From Phanerochaete sordida (lineage: Eukaryota; Basidiomycota; Agaricomycetes; Polyporales; Phanerochaetaceae): 64,000 nt of DNA. Both the position numbers and the translations under genes were made by a program. The notes below the pieces were generated by a model, which had not been told where the DNA came from, made no database searches, and saw nothing but the letters and a program-made list of their open reading frames with translations. This document shows positions 26,771-39,123 of this stretch, piece by piece; the stretch's first letter is position 1, and the number at the start of each line of letters is the position of its first letter. The stretch lies in NCBI GenBank assembly GCA_019973155.2, contig BPQB01000023.1:1-64000 (forward strand). Direction: 5' to 3'.

Positions 26771-28429
26771 ATGCCGCGAGCATCAGCCGCAGACTTGCCT
26801 CCAGAGCTCTTCCCCTTGATCATCGCCTACGCCGTAGATGAATGTTTCGTCGTCGAAGACTCGTTTGTCAGTTCTGTGGAATGGCGGATCATTGGACAGC
26901 TGTCTCTGGTATGCTCCTACTGGGGCCAACACTGCCGAAGACACCTGTTCAGGGGGACCAAGGTCATGATCCGAGGGGCTAGCGACGTCCTTGCCCTGTC
27001 TCGTTTGCTGCAGTCCCCAGTTCAAATCAAGCCAGCCTTCCGGACATGTTTGTACGAAGCAAATTTCGTCCTGGACGCCAAAGTCATTCCATGGATCGAG
27101 ATGGCGTCCTGTATACGCAGCCTCTCCGATCTCGAATTCTCTATTATTCAATGCACGCGCCCGCACGTATTCAACATTCCTGCAGCTTGCGGCCCAGCGG
27201 TCTCAAAAGACCACTCGCCGGATTCCTGGTCGCACGGGCTCCCGCGAGCCCTGCCAGGGAGCACGCTGCAGATGCGGGCCTTGCATCTCCAGGACCTGCG
27301 CTTCCCCACCCTCGCCAGTCTCCGCGGCCTTTTCGACCTGCCGTCTCTGCGCGAGATACGCTGCAGGAAGCTCGACTTCGCAGACATGGCTCTCCCATTT
27401 CCAAGCCGCGTCCGCCTGCCGCAGCTGGGCAACAGCCTCGACGTTGTAATCTCGCAATGCGGCTCTGCAGAGAACAACGTGTCCATCCTTCTGGCGACTG
27501 CTGCGTTCAGCCGCGCGCTCGCGTCGCCCGCGTACACCCTCGGCGTGGTCACCTGGGCGGCCTTCCACGAAGCAGTGTGCGGCATGATGCACCACGACGA
27601 CGCCGGCAGCCCCGATGCATACCCCGACTGCGGCTTCGTCGGCGCCGTCGAAAGGACAGCCGGCAACGCTCACTTGCGCCTCTTCTTCCTGCGGCCACGA
27701 CAGACATGGGGGACCATACTCTCACGGCAGCGCGAAATTACGCACGAGCTCACCGTCAGCTGGCCCTGCACGCCCGCCACCCAGTCCCTCCGCGTCCCGG
27801 GCACACGCAGCCTCACGCGCATCCGCGTCAAGTTTGGCGACAGCGCGATGTCCGACGAGGCCCTGGCCGCGTACACGCGCAGCATCGAGGACCTCCTCCG
27901 CGCCGTCGCGCCGTACACCCCGGTGGTGATCGACGCCGACGAGAACGCCGACGTCTTCTCGTGGTTCGTCGAGCGCGTCCTGGACACCGAAGACACGCCA
28001 CTGCGGCGCCAGGGCGAGCGGCATGCGCTCAAGCTTACACTCACGTACCGTGCAGCCCACAATGGCCGGCAGTACCGCGAAGTCGGCCTGCGCGACGTCG
28101 CTCACCAGACTCGCGAACACACCGTGGACGACATTGCGGTAACGTTGGATGCGCGGGGCCTCGTAGAGCTCCGTCTCTGCACGCTGCACCTGGACGCTGG
28201 AGCAGAGGCTGCCGCGGAGAAAGCGTACTTGGGGCATGTGGCGAAGAAATTTGGACTTCAGGGTAGAGACGGGGCCGCGCATGAGCCCAGGAAGCAAAGA
28301 GTGGAGTCATTCACGAAGTTCTTGCAAAGCAGCGGGTACAAGACGATCAGAAGATCGTCGACAGTGACTAGCTCCCTCTACGAGCGTACAATCCTGAGGG
28401 AGGACTACGACCATCCCGTTAACGACTGA
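26771..28429 (+). CDS. F-box-like domain protein
   Basis: This is a single-exon protein of 552 residues. Its N terminus, ADLPPELFPLIIAYAVDE followed by LSLVCSYWGQHCRRHLF, fits the degenerate F-box of the large agaricomycete F-box-like families. A leucine-rich middle part (LQMRALHLQDLRFPTLASLR) follows. If the F-box is functional it would bind Skp1 and recruit unknown targets to an SCF ubiquitin ligase; this is inference. Such genes expand rapidly and are usually lineage-specific. No transmembrane or signal sequence is seen. Confidence 0.75.
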   Translation: MPRASAADLPPELFPLIIAYAVDECFVVEDSFVSSVEWRIIGQLSLVCSYWGQHCRRHLFRGTKVMIRGASDVLALSRLLQSPVQIKPAFRTCLYEANFVLDAKVIPWIEMASCIRSLSDLEFSIIQCTRPHVFNIPAACGPAVSKDHSPDSWSHGLPRALPGSTLQMRALHLQDLRFPTLASLRGLFDLPSLREIRCRKLDFADMALPFPSRVRLPQLGNSLDVVISQCGSAENNVSILLATAAFSRALASPAYTLGVVTWAAFHEAVCGMMHHDDAGSPDAYPDCGFVGAVERTAGNAHLRLFFLRPRQTWGTILSRQREITHELTVSWPCTPATQSLRVPGTRSLTRIRVKFGDSAMSDEALAAYTRSIEDLLRAVAPYTPVVIDADENADVFSWFVERVLDTEDTPLRRQGERHALKLTLTYRAAHNGRQYREVGLRDVAHQTREHTVDDIAVTLDARGLVELRLCTLHLDAGAEAAAEKAYLGHVAKKFGLQGRDGAAHEPRKQRVESFTKFLQSSGYKTIRRSSTVTSSLYERTILREDYDHPVND

Positions 28430-28859
28430 TGTCATTATATGCAGCGCAGGGCTAGATGCCATGCGGGGTGTCAGAAATCCGGTCGGACAGCGTGTACCTG
28501 CAACCAATGGCCGAGCTATTTCCTGCGGCCTTCGCAGTTGGGCTCGTCGCGAAGAGATAAATCATAACATGTATTTGCGATAAGAACGCGAAACAAGGAT
28601 GAATATATATGAACGTCCGTCGTGCGAGTCGATGTGCGATCGATAGAGGAATAAGGTTATGGTGTGGGCGGGAAAGCGGGACGCAAAGCGAGGGGTGGGT
28701 CGATGACGGGGACTTGTGTAGAAGGAGTTGGACAGGGGTGAAGAAATTTATGAGATGAAGGTCTGTTGAACAGAGAGAAAGAGGTCATAACGGGTCGTGA
28801 CAGTTGAGTTGGTTGTTGTAGGAAGGAGAGATGGGGTCGTGATATCCGCGAATTGGAAT
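28430..28859. other. Convergent intergenic region
   Basis: This is the 3' flank between the F-box-like gene and the antiporter. It is purine-rich on the + strand. No gene is seen. Confidence 0.5.
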
Positions 28860-31800
28860 CTATCGGAGTGTAAAGAAGGCTTGGAAGGACTGCAGGAGCG
28901 GGAGGGCTGTGAGGCTGCCGACAAAGGTGTCATCCTCGGTGCGTTGAGGTGCGTAGTAAAAGCCGGCGAGAAGGACAAGGTAGCTATGAAAATGATGAGT
29001 GGGACACTACTTAGACGAGCTCGTAAAGCGTACCTCAAAATCAAGATACTGCCACGGTGGTAGTTACTCTTGGCTTCGATGTAGGTGTAGGTCATAAGAA
29101 ACACGGAGAGAATGATGCAGATGACATCCCAGCGGGGGAAGATCAGCCTGAGGAAGGGTAAGTGCTTGACAACAGTGACAGCAGAAATGAGGCATACGTG
29201 AACGTATCAGCGACGGATCCCATCCTGTCCGGCGCGTACCATGCTGAAAAGGCGACCATGGCCGGGATCTGGAGCAGACAGACTTGCAGAGCGTACGCCG
29301 AACCAATCTCCATACTAAGCACGGGGTCAGTTGACGGATGGAGTAAAAGGCACAGGACAGCGCACCTCAAAGCAATGTTGCCATTCATCGCGAACGACAT
29401 GGCGTTCATGAACTCCGTCGTGTTCGGGACCAGCGCAAAGAGAGTAACACCGAGGAACTTCTCGTCGATGCCAGAGCCCTCGAGTACGACGTCGACGACA
29501 TCGACCAGAATTTCTGCGATCGCAGCATATAGCGCTGTGCACGCCAGAAGCACGCTCGCACTGGTCACACGGCTCCAAGAGGGGCTGTCGTGTCCACCGT
29601 GTCCACCAGCTGCTGCTGCAGCCTCAAGATCGGGGTTGATGCGTGGCCGCGCGGGCGAATGTCCCTGGTTCTGTTGGTGCCGTAGGGCGCTGACGGTCGC
29701 GACCGCAACGGCGCGCGTGAAGTCCTCCTGCGTGAGGTTGCCGGGGAGCTGTAGAGGGTGGATCGCCGAGTCGTGGATGGCGTAGTCCACGCTTTCGAGG
29801 AGAGGAGTCATACCCGGCGCGTTGATGACGGGAGGGTTCGCGTAGGATATCCTCCGGTTACCGGCTGCGGCCGTGGTCGGGGCTTGGTTGCTGTTCTGCG
29901 CCTGCGAGCTGGACTGGGGTAGAGGCAGGAGGGACTCCTCAGGACCACGGGGCACTGGGGTTTGGCTGCGAGACGTATCGCGACTTTCAGATCTGTGGAT
30001 GATGCTCGGCTTGTGATGCACTGACGGCAGCTTTTGGAAGGTTCCTGGTAGTAGCCTCTGATACAGCGAGATCCGAGGGTTTGAAGGCTCGACCGGCATC
30101 TCAGTGGGATGCAGCAATTGCTGCGGGTTCTGCCAGATCTGCGATGCATGAGTGCGAAGCGAAAACCAGAGGCCGATCAAGTACGACTACAGAGCGCTGA
30201 GTTAACGGGTGATCCACCGACGCGGGCCAGACACGTACCAGCAACAGGATAGCGGCACAGAAAAACATGAGAGACTTAACCGTTGATTGGTAGAACGGGT
30301 CATCAACGGGGTCAGGATGTTCATAGTAGCAGTGGTCGCAAACCCATGGGGGAGTCTTCGGTAGCGTAAGGGAGGTACCAGCGGGGCATCCTTCACAAAC
30401 CAGTTGGAACTGCACGGACAGTCAGAGATGTACCTGAAAGAGTAGGAAGCACACGCACGCTTCCATACGTCTGATAGAACAGAGTCGGCGCGATTGTACC
30501 GATGAAGGCCATGATGAGAAGCATACTGGTGATCCCGGCGCTCTTCGCGTTGAACTTCATCTCCTTCTGTCGGATGGCACCACTGCACATACTTGCGCCA
30601 GGCATGAGAAGCACGCCTGCGAGCAAGCTGCCCACGATGGAGCCCTCCACAAGGTGCCCACGACGTTCCGTGAGCGCAATGGCGTAGAGGATGATCTCGA
30701 TGATCGAACCGAAGGTCGCGTTAATGACCGCGCCCATGCCGATGGAAGACTGCGCGGAGATGGAGGCGACCGCCATGCCGATGAAGTACGACAGCGGGAT
30801 TACGCTCGCTAGACTCAGGACGAAGATGAAGGGACGTGCCGAAATGAGGGCCAGGAAGGCTGGAACGTGCAGTCCCGCACGTTCGCGACGCTCGACCCAG
30901 GCAAGCAGGATGAACTTGTCGAGAATCACGAGGAACACGAGTGGCATGAGGTTGACGAACAGGATGTTGACGCCACCGACCGTGTACTTGTAGTACTTCC
31001 ATCCGAACGCGCGGTAGGTGCAAAGCAAGACCGTGGAAGTGGGAGAGCCAGAGGGCGCAGCCTGGCCTGCAGCCAGCCTTGCGTGTTTGAATGAGATGTG
31101 CGACTCGGTGCTTACGTGCCCGCAGTTCTCTTCTGACGCGCGCGCGGCCCCATTGTCGACGGTCACAGCGACGACTGGTGCTGAACAGAAACGGATGTCG
31201 CCTGGGTTCTGGTACATGTACTTCAAGAGCGCCCACGTGAGCTTCGCCATCGGCACAGTGAATACGAGCCCCCAGCAGATTGTGCAGACCAGGAATAACC
31301 ACGGGGCAATGAAGAGGGTAAACAGGAGGTAGTAGAGGACCTTCCCGACTCCGGAGGGGCGCCCCTTGTTTGTAGCGGAGAGCGGAGACGCGGGGGTCGC
31401 ACCGTACGACTTGGAAGGAGTGAGAGGAGCAGGTCGGGAAAGGAGCGACGTGGTTTCCCGGGGCTCAACTACCGTGTTAGGATCCCAGGAAACCGAAGAC
31501 TGGTGATGCAGGGCGGTGCGAGGCGTTATCGTGGGGTGGTCCGTGGGCTGCTCGCGAGTCAATGTCTCGGTGGAGTCGTCGCCGTTGGCCATGGAGTGTG
31601 AATCCGCAGGACTCTCTTCATCTTCATCCGAATGGTCGGCACCTATGTCTCCCTCGACGTACTTGCCGAAGGGCCAAGCGATGTACCATCCGAGCCCGTA
31701 GACGAGAGTGGCATACTGCTTACCACCGAAAGGGGCGAGCCTGAGCAGAGCAGAGACCACGAAACATACCAGCGCGAGCCACCAGCCAAATGCAACAGCC

Positions 31801-32465
31801 CAAAAGATGTTGCCGGGGAGCAAGTGCCGCTCCGCCTGTGCGGACGGGACGGAGTGCAACTCCTGGTCCGCGTAGCGCGTCACTGAGCGCGACTTCTTGT
31901 ACAACGCAGGCTTCCAGATTGGCAGGCCGAACGGATGCTCGACGTTGATGAGCGACTGCCGCTCCTTGACCGTTATCGGGTCTTCATCGCGCTCCTCGTC
32001 CTCGTCCTCGTCCTCCGCGCGCGAGTCGTGTGCATCGTCGCGCTCGTAGCCCCCCGCGGCGCTGCGCGAGTGCTCGTACTCCATGTCCTCGTCTTCTTCA
32101 CTCAAGATCCCCTCCTCGTCGCGGTACGAACGGCCCGCGGCGCGCGAGCTCGCAATGCTTGTGCTGCGCGTGCGGGGCCGCCTCACGGACGAACTCGACA
32201 TCGTTCTCGACGGGTACGGGTAGTGGGTGCGCTTTGGTGTTGGCGAGGACGCTCTGCCGGCGCTGGTACCGGTGCTGGGAAAGTAGGACGTGCCTTCGTG
32301 GTGGTGGCGGGGAGTGTCAGAGGGAGACCACTGGGAAGCTTGGCTCACGCTGCGGTGCAACGGGAGTCTGCCGACAAAAGTTGAGTGGGTCGGGGTGGCT
32401 CCGGGCGTGGTGCTAGATGAAGAATCGTCGTGAGAGTCGTCAGAAGAGCTCGGTGCGTGAGACAT
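28860..32465 (-). CDS. VNX1: Vnx1-type vacuolar cation/H+ antiporter (CaCA family)
   Basis: Large CaCA-family exchanger resembling yeast Vnx1, which exchanges Na+ or K+ for H+ across the vacuolar membrane. The start ATG is at 32463-32465. A hydrophilic N-terminal region of about 180 residues is rich in Ser and acidic residues. A conserved Vnx1-type segment (KERQSLINVEHPFGLPIWKPALYKK) and several helices follow. The first alpha repeat is visible as INATFGSIIEIILYAIAL, and the second near PNTTEFMNAMSFAMNGNIAL. The last intron joins SILIL to SYLVLLAGFYYAPQ, and the stop TAG lies at 28860-28862. The substrate ion is not determinable; calcium exchange remains possible. Confidence 0.88.
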
Positions 32466-33093
32466 GGCGTCTGGACGGCCTCCAGGCGGCTGCAGGGCAG
32501 ATCTGCTGCAACGAAGAGAGAACCAACTCAAGACGGCTGGCGAAACCCCCGCCTCGAATAAGCGCCCGTTAGCCGAGGTCGTCACCCAAACCCTAACGTT
32601 GTGCTCCGCATCTTCGCACACAGCGAGCTATCGCGACGTTATCCAGAAATCTCTCGAACTGGCTCTTCGGAGAACGGCCTAGAGGGCTAGAAAATGCGGT
32701 GCATCGTGGGACAGGGGCCGCAGCGGAACCAGACAAGCGCGCCCCTTTCCCAATCGGGCACTGTGGCGGCATCCAGCGCGCGGCAGGCCTGCGGCAAGCT
32801 CAGCGTTCGACAGGCCCGACAGCGACCGGGGCGCGAGTCCAATGTCACATCGAAGGGCTTATTACAATACCCTGCGGGACTTCTTGGTGCGGGCAGAAAC
32901 AGGGTGCTCGGCAGTAGTGACGCTCACAAGCTGTGCACTGACTCAAGAATCTGCGAATTAGCAAAGTCTCTAACAACATTATACGGGGTATCTGCGCTGC
33001 TACTGTACTGTAAGTCGTCAAAAACATATTCCAGCTGTCATAAAGTGCCCTCGAGAAAGGAGAGACCGTCCGTGATTAAAACCCAAAGCGAGA
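32466..33093. other. Antiporter promoter region
   Basis: These 628 bp lie upstream of the antiporter and downstream of the next minus-strand gene. Open frames are short and unconvincing; no motif stands out. Confidence 0.45.
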
Positions 33094-34971
33094 TCACTTC
33101 TTCAGCAGTTTCTCGCGCAGCTCCGCTCCCTTCAGCCGCGCCCGCAGATACTCGATCCGCGCCTCGTACCGCGCCGTCACCTCCGCGCGCCGTCTCCGGA
33201 TGTCCGCCATCTCCGCTTCCAGCGCCGCGATGTCGTCGTCGGTAGCGATGCTCGCGCCCGCGCCGCCACCGGAGGCTGGCACATCGCTCGCCGCGCGTCG
33301 CAGCGGCGACGACACGTACGGCACCTCGTGCTCGCTCAGCGTCGGTAGCGGCAGATGTCCCGTGCTTCGCGTCAGGTTGATGCTCGACGTGCTTCCGAAC
33401 TTGAGGTTGTACCGCCCGGGCGAGCTTTGCGCGTGCGACGGCGCGGTTCCACTCCGGCTCCGCGTTGACATCGACGATAGAGAAGTCTTCCGCCCGAGTG
33501 ACACCGGTTGGAAGACCGGCGCGCTCGCGCTCGTCGTCAGCTGCCGGGAACGGCTGCTCACCGACGGCGCGCGCTTCGCTGAAAGCCCCGAGTGCGCGGA
33601 GACGATCGACATTGCGTCCGGGTCCTTGCCCGTGCGCAGCGACGATGTCGGCGAGAGCGTGTGCGCGTCGATCGGCGAGGACAGGATCCCTGACGCCGCA
33701 GCCAGCGGCGCGTGCGACGGCGATCGTTGCTGGCGCACGAGCGTGCTGAGTTCGAGCCCGTTGAACGCGTCCAGGAGCCTGCGCCCCTCCGCCTCGACCA
33801 CCTCGATCTCCTGCCGGATCTCCTTCGCCGTCTGCAGCCGCTCGTCGTCGTCGTCCAGGGTATCGATGATGCTCATCTGCGCTATTCGCGCCTCCGCACT
33901 GAGGGTCTGCGATGGGAATGACGACGGTGGCAGCGACGGCGCCCGCTTGATACTTCGCGCGTCGGACCGGAACACCTGCGAAGCCGGCGTGCGGCGAGGC
34001 GAGCCCAGGCTGTCTGGCTCGTACGTCGTGCTGGGCCGCGGCTTACGCAACGAGCTCTCGCTGGTCTGCTTCATCATCGACGGCGAGCGTGCCACGCTGT
34101 ATATGCTCCCAGCATCGCTGCCCGCAGTGTCAATCGCCAGCGACGTCCTTTTCTTGCTTGCTGTCCGCTTCAGAAATCCGGAGACTGTGGACTGGAATGA
34201 CTTCTTTGACGCAATCGAGGGCGTTCTTGGAGCCGAGATGTGGAAGTTGGAAGATGTGCGCCGCGTGTGTGCGGACGATGGCGTCTCTGAAGGTCATGGT
34301 AAGATCGAAAGCTTCAGTGTATGCACCAATGCGGCGTACTGGGTGGGCCTGCCACTGGGACTAACGGGGTCTCCGCGGGGACGGTTGAGCCTCCTGCGAG
34401 GCGTTCGAAAAGGTTCTGTCGCAGCAGGCGGTATTCAGCGTCGCTGTGGTTCCGTGAGTCTGACTAATGTGGCGACGGTGGTTGGCGGACATACTCTAGA
34501 AGCCCTTGAGAGTTCGCGGTAGCAAGCTCATCCAGTCGTTGAGCAAGGGTTAATCTGCCGACTAGCTCTCGGTAAAGGCTCCGTTTGAGAGAAGGAGCGA
34601 CTCACGTTATGACATCCGTTGTCGGTCGCGGCTTCTCGGTCGGGATGGTAAGGTTCGGAGGTCGCGGTCGCAGCGTGGGTGGGGACGTTGGTTGTCGTTC
34701 AGCCTTGCGGAGACTGCGAGAGTCATGAGAGGGGATGTTGTCGGGATGATTGGGGGTTTCAGAGTGAATGGATGAGGCGTATGACTGGTCTGTTTCGCGA
34801 CCTTTGCCTTTCTGTTTACTACCGTACTGTAATCATTCCGTGAGTACTTTTGTCTATGATTTGGTGGATGAGTAAACGCACGAATCTTGAACGAATGACT
34901 TGGACGACCGTAGCGTCATGATGAAGGGGTTCCTCAGTCTGCTCGGGTCTGCGAGAGGAGAAGAAACCCAT
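33094..34971 (-). CDS. Conserved fungal coiled-coil protein of unknown function
   Basis: Five exons join precisely: 34882-34971, 34606-34826, 34495-34554, 34340-34443 and 33094-34286, totalling 1668 nt (555 residues). The protein starts MGFFSSRRPEQ. A Pro/Ser-rich stretch is followed by a conserved-looking helical motif, AQRLDELATANSQGLLDD then EYRLLRQNLFERLAGG. A Ser-rich region with KKRTSLAIDTAGSDAGSIYS follows, and a C-terminal coiled coil (DIAALEAEMADIRRRRAEV) ends LREKLLKK. The pattern is familiar to me from fungal hypothetical proteins, but I know no function. No transmembrane segment. A 440-codon frame on the opposite strand is a shadow. A TGACGTCA site lies about 160 bp upstream. Confidence 0.8.
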
Positions 34972-35303
34972 CACTTCATAGTTGACCGCGAGCAACCTTG
35001 GTCGCGCCGTCCAGCGACCTGCGCAATTTTGGAGGTTAACGCCCAAATAAGGCTATCAGAGATTAATTCGGCGACGAGGCTTCTTTTGGCAAATCGTTCC
35101 CGCGCGGCCCAGCAAGGCGGCATTCAGAGGTGACGTCAGCGCCTCAAACACCTGGCTGGCCAGGTTGTCTCCCTTTCAACTCCCTCTCGACCTCGACCGG
35201 CTCTCAGAACTCAGATGTTTTAAGACCGCAGAAACACTGTGAAAACCACTCGTGATCGTTCGAAATATTGTACAGTTTTTCCTCGATTTTATTCTCCCAT
35301 GCT
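34972..35303. other. Promoter region with a CRE-like site
   Basis: This is upstream of the coiled-coil gene and downstream of the next gene. It contains TGACGTCA at 35131-35138 and no coding signal. Confidence 0.45.
35131..35138. promoter_or_regulatory. CRE palindrome TGACGTCA
   Basis: A perfect CRE/ATF consensus lies 160 bp upstream of the coiled-coil gene start. bZIP (Atf1-type) binding is inference from the consensus only. Confidence 0.35.
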
Positions 35304-35877
35304 TTACGATGTCTGCAGCCGCTTGTACATCTCCTTGTCCATTTCATCCGAGAGGCCTTGGTTCCTGGTCTTGAACTCAGTGATGTATTGGACGTCCTCA
35401 GCTGCAAGATGTAGCTGTGAGAATTAACTCGAATGAAACGTGACGAAGACACGCACTTTGTTCAGCAGGACCCTGGTTCGACTGGTACAGGCTGACGTGA
35501 CCGCTGCCTGGCTTCGGCTGCCGTGTCTCGAAGTGCGCGTTGGGGTCACGCGCGTGCGACTGCATCATAGGATCAAAGGCCGGTAAGCTGCGTATTGGGC
35601 ACCATCACTCACAAAGCCTCCCTTCGAGGGGTTCATGCCCTTCTTCAGCTCATGTGTGGCATGCCCCTGCAGCGACGTCGTGTCGACCTCATCGTTCGAG
35701 GGGTTGTAAACGTTCTTAGCGGCGTCCATGCCCGTGACGGCCCCCGTAAGGCCCGTGGCCTGGTCAGGGAAAAGCTGCAAAACCGTCCTGTGTCAAGGAG
35801 ATACACCGCGACAGTGCCCTGCACCGTACCTTGCCCTGGTAGTGACTTGTATTCTCGTGCATGCGTGCGTCGGCCAT
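35304..35877 (-). CDS. Small hydrophilic protein of unknown function
   Basis: Four exons give about 136 residues, from MADARMHENTSHYQGK (ATG 35875-35877) to a C-terminal MYKRLQTS with stop at 35304-35306. The protein is very hydrophilic, with many Asn, Gln, Gly, Lys and Glu and no hydrophobic helix. Recognisable stretches are LFPDQATGLTGAVTGMDAAK, THELKKGMNPSKGGF and EDVQYITEFKTRNQG. The composition resembles stress or LEA-like proteins, but no family is recognised. A TATA-like TATATATG sits about 100 bp upstream on the minus strand, in keeping with a strongly inducible gene. It is in tandem with the coiled-coil gene and CWF19. Confidence 0.72.
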
Positions 35878-36307
35878 TGTCGCGATGATTGTTGTAGAAA
35901 GGTTTGTGAAGATGATGTAGAACTTGATCTGTTCAGACGATGTCGTGTGAGGGCTGCAGTGCTTCGGCCGCTCCTGTGTATATATGCAGAATTTGTCAGG
36001 CATTGGTGCGCTCTCCACTGGAGAGGAGGCGACTCCCCACGCCCATGACGTTGAATACGTAGCCAGCGCCGCAGTGCAGCAGGGGTCACCTGCACCTCAC
36101 CTCAGACGTATCTGGCGCCACGTATCTGAGAATCTGCCCCCGCGTGGACTGAGATCTTGCAAGGTCGTCACCGCACCCGAGAAAGCTAGGCGACGGGTGC
36201 GTTCGAGCATGGCCAAAGGCGTCCAGAGGCACGCCACAATGCCGGCGCCACATCCAGCGCAAAGGAGGGAATATAGAGCATGTATGTCACTTAGTCGTAC
36301 ACTCGTC
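35878..36307. other. Promoter of the small hydrophilic protein
   Basis: This stretch contains the TATA-like element near 35977-35985 and otherwise no coding signal. Confidence 0.45.
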
Positions 36308-39123
36308 CTATGACGCGAGCTCAGGCTGCTTGGCGATCATCACCGTCCAGTCGTACTTGTCGTACTGCTTCCGGAATTTGGCCACCCTGTTCTTGTTGAA
36401 CGTGAACTCGACCCTCCGCGGCCTTCTCCACCTGCGTGGCTCGAGGTCGAGGACGTTGCCGATGATCTCCGCCGCGAAGAACCTGCACGCTCGTCAGCAT
36501 CGCTCACACACCGTACAGCTACTCTGCGCGATGAGCAGACTTACCGAGGGAACTCGCCGCCGCCCTTCCCGCCCTCATCGATCGCGCCGTCTTCGTCGCC
36601 GGCGTCGGCCGCCTCGCCGGTGCCTTCGATGACGTGGCCGTAGCCTTTCTCGCCCTTGTAGTCGAACTGGACCATGAAGTACGGCAGGTTCGGCACCATC
36701 GCGCGCCGGAAGCCGCCAGGTCGCGCACTGAAGTCGATCAGCTTCTTGTTCTGCGACCACTCGGCTTCGGACATAAGGATTGATTCCTGGAAAGCGCTTC
36801 GTTAGAATCTGGATGGGCGGAAGGTTAGGGTACGCACCTTGAAGTAGCCTGGGATAAGATCGAATTGTTCCCAGGGTAGCGGAATGCACTCTATGTACGT
36901 GTGCTTCTGGTGCTTCAAGCTGAGGACAGTCTCAAAGAAGACGACGCCCTTGTCCTGCTCCGCAAACATCTTCATGAGAGATTTCATGAAGTTCTAAGAC
37001 ATAATGAATGAGTGCCAACACTGCTTAAAGGGACATGGGCTAAGTCATACCTTGATCTCATCCCAAACATCGTCGTCAGCCTCCAGCGAGGTGAGATGGT
37101 GTTGTATGGGGACAATCAAGCAGTGGCCCTCCACAAGCTCCTCATTTTGAGTACAAGAGAGATACGCCCGCGTGCCCATGGCAATAACCGGTGCCTTCGG
37201 CGGCGAGTCATCTTCGCCATAGCAGAATGGACATGTTGCAAGGACCTGTTGAGTTTTCTTGTAATCTGGAAGACTGTATTAGGCGCGAAGCTGCTAAGGA
37301 TTCTGTGTACGCACCGTTGATAGCGAACTGTCTCTTCATGGCGTCCGAGCGCATCTTCTTGCGACCAAGCCTCTCTGCATTGTCGTCCATATAGTCCAGG
37401 TCTGCCACGAAGCCGCCGTCGGTAGCAATCGCACGTGCGAATTCCTCGTCGAGGTTCTTCTGGTCTGCGGCACCGGACTTGAACCGCTCTTGTCGCAACA
37501 TCTCGCCGAGAGTGATTTCGTCGTCATCAGCGTTGATGCGGACGAGGTCGCCAGTCTTCGGGTCTCGTGTCTCGACCTGTATGATTTGGTGAGCATATAA
37601 CAGACACCGAAAGGCGAACACCTACCTTCTCCTTCTTCTTGCGATTACCGGGTGGTGGCGGCGGATCATCCTTGCCCTGCCCGACGTCGTAGAGGTTCCC
37701 GCGGACGTCCAACGTCGGCAAGAGCTCCACCTGCGACTCGCCCTCGTTCGCGCCGGGATCATTCGCCCGGCCTAGCTCTGCGTCGTACTCCTTCTCGAGC
37801 GCCTCTGCATTCGGGTCGTTCATGAGCTTCGCGCGGAGGACCTTCGCCTGGAGCTTGTTGAGCGACGACGGCGACAGCGCGCGCTTCTTCGTGCGCTGTG
37901 CCATGTAGCCCGTCGGGGTCATCACAGACGGGACAGGCGTGTGCGACTGCGCGAGCTTCGAGCCCGCGCCACCCTGCGAGGGCAGGCGGATCGAGTCGAA
38001 GTTCTTGCGGTCGCTGCCCGGCGCGGGCGAAGGCGTCGAAGGCGTGCTCCCGCCGAGGTCTGGGCGGCGGAACGATCCGCTCCGGCTCGAGGACCCGCTC
38101 ATGCCGACGTTCGTGAACATAAGCCGCTCGCCCTGCGGCTCCTTGCCCTTGCCCTGGCCCTGCACGGCGCGGCTTGCGCGTCGGCCCTCGCGCTCGTCCA
38201 GGACGCGGCGCTCCTCCTTCGCGGCCTCGAACTCTTCGAGCGAGCCGAACCGTTCAAGTGCGACCTCCTCGACGTCCTTGCCCTCCTCTTCTGCGGTTTC
38301 GAGCACACGGCGCAGCTTCATCATGCGCCATTGGGAACCCGGCCCGCCAGGTGTGACCGCCTTGGCTTGCGGCGTCGCATACTCATCCAAGCTCTTGCCT
38401 TCTTTCAGCTGCACATTGAGCTCTCTATGGCTGACCTTCGGCTGTGGAGGCGATGATGACTCAGCAAGCGTTTGGAAGAAGTAGCACGCAAACACACCTC
38501 TGCTGGTTCCGACTTAGTAGGCTTCTTGGGCCTATGCTCCGTTCCAAGGCTGCCGAAGAAGTCTACAGTGCCTGCAGGAGGCTTGTTGGCAGCAGGTCCA
38601 GCGTAACCTTCAGGAACGTCATTGCTCGCGGAAGTGGTAGGGCCACCGGTGCGCATCTCGACGTCTGATATCGCAGGTGAAGCATCTGGTGGTGGTTCAA
38701 GCATCCACGCATCGCGCTCCAGCTTAGTCTCGCTGGCGACAGACTTCGGAGGCGGCGGGTCACCTGGGAGTTCGACAGCTCTTGACTTGAGCTTAAGACT
38801 TTCTGCAGAGGGAATATCTGTTGCGAGAGGCTGTCCGAGGGGCCGTTATAACACTAGAACGCGGGGAATATGCTAGTGGTGCTCACAATCTCGCCCTCCA
38901 AGTCAATGTTCTTCTCTTCCCACATGTCATCGTCCTTGACATCGTCATCTACAATCCGCGTGCTGCTGGACGCCTTGGCTGCTTTACGTTCTCGCTTCTC
39001 CTTTCGCCGCGCACTCTCCTCTCCGTCGCGTTCCTTGTGCCGCTTCTTGCGGCGGTGTTCCTCGTCCCCGGTCGTCTCGTGCGACCTTCGCTTCGACGAG
39101 TGCTTGGTATCGTCCCGACCCAT
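36308..39123 (-). CDS. cwf19: CWF19-like splicing factor (CwfJ domains)
   Basis: Cwf19 is a spliceosome-associated protein that helps late-stage intron release together with lariat debranching. The start ATG is at 39121-39123. The N terminus is strongly basic and acidic in alternation (KRRSHETTGDEEHRRKKRHK), typical of spliceosomal proteins. The CwfJ_C_1 domain begins with a zinc-type CPFCYGEDD and contains the HIT-like GHCLIVPIQHH. CwfJ_C_2 includes YTYIEC-like HTYIECIPLPWEQFDLIPGY and ends near VEFTFNKNRVAKFRKQYDKYDWT. The stop is at 36308-36310. About eight short introns. Confidence 0.92.

Noticed and set aside
33200..34522. 440-codon plus-strand frame
   Set aside because: It is antisense to a five-exon gene whose spliced frame is protein-like; the plus frame has Ser/Arg/Cys-rich shadow composition.
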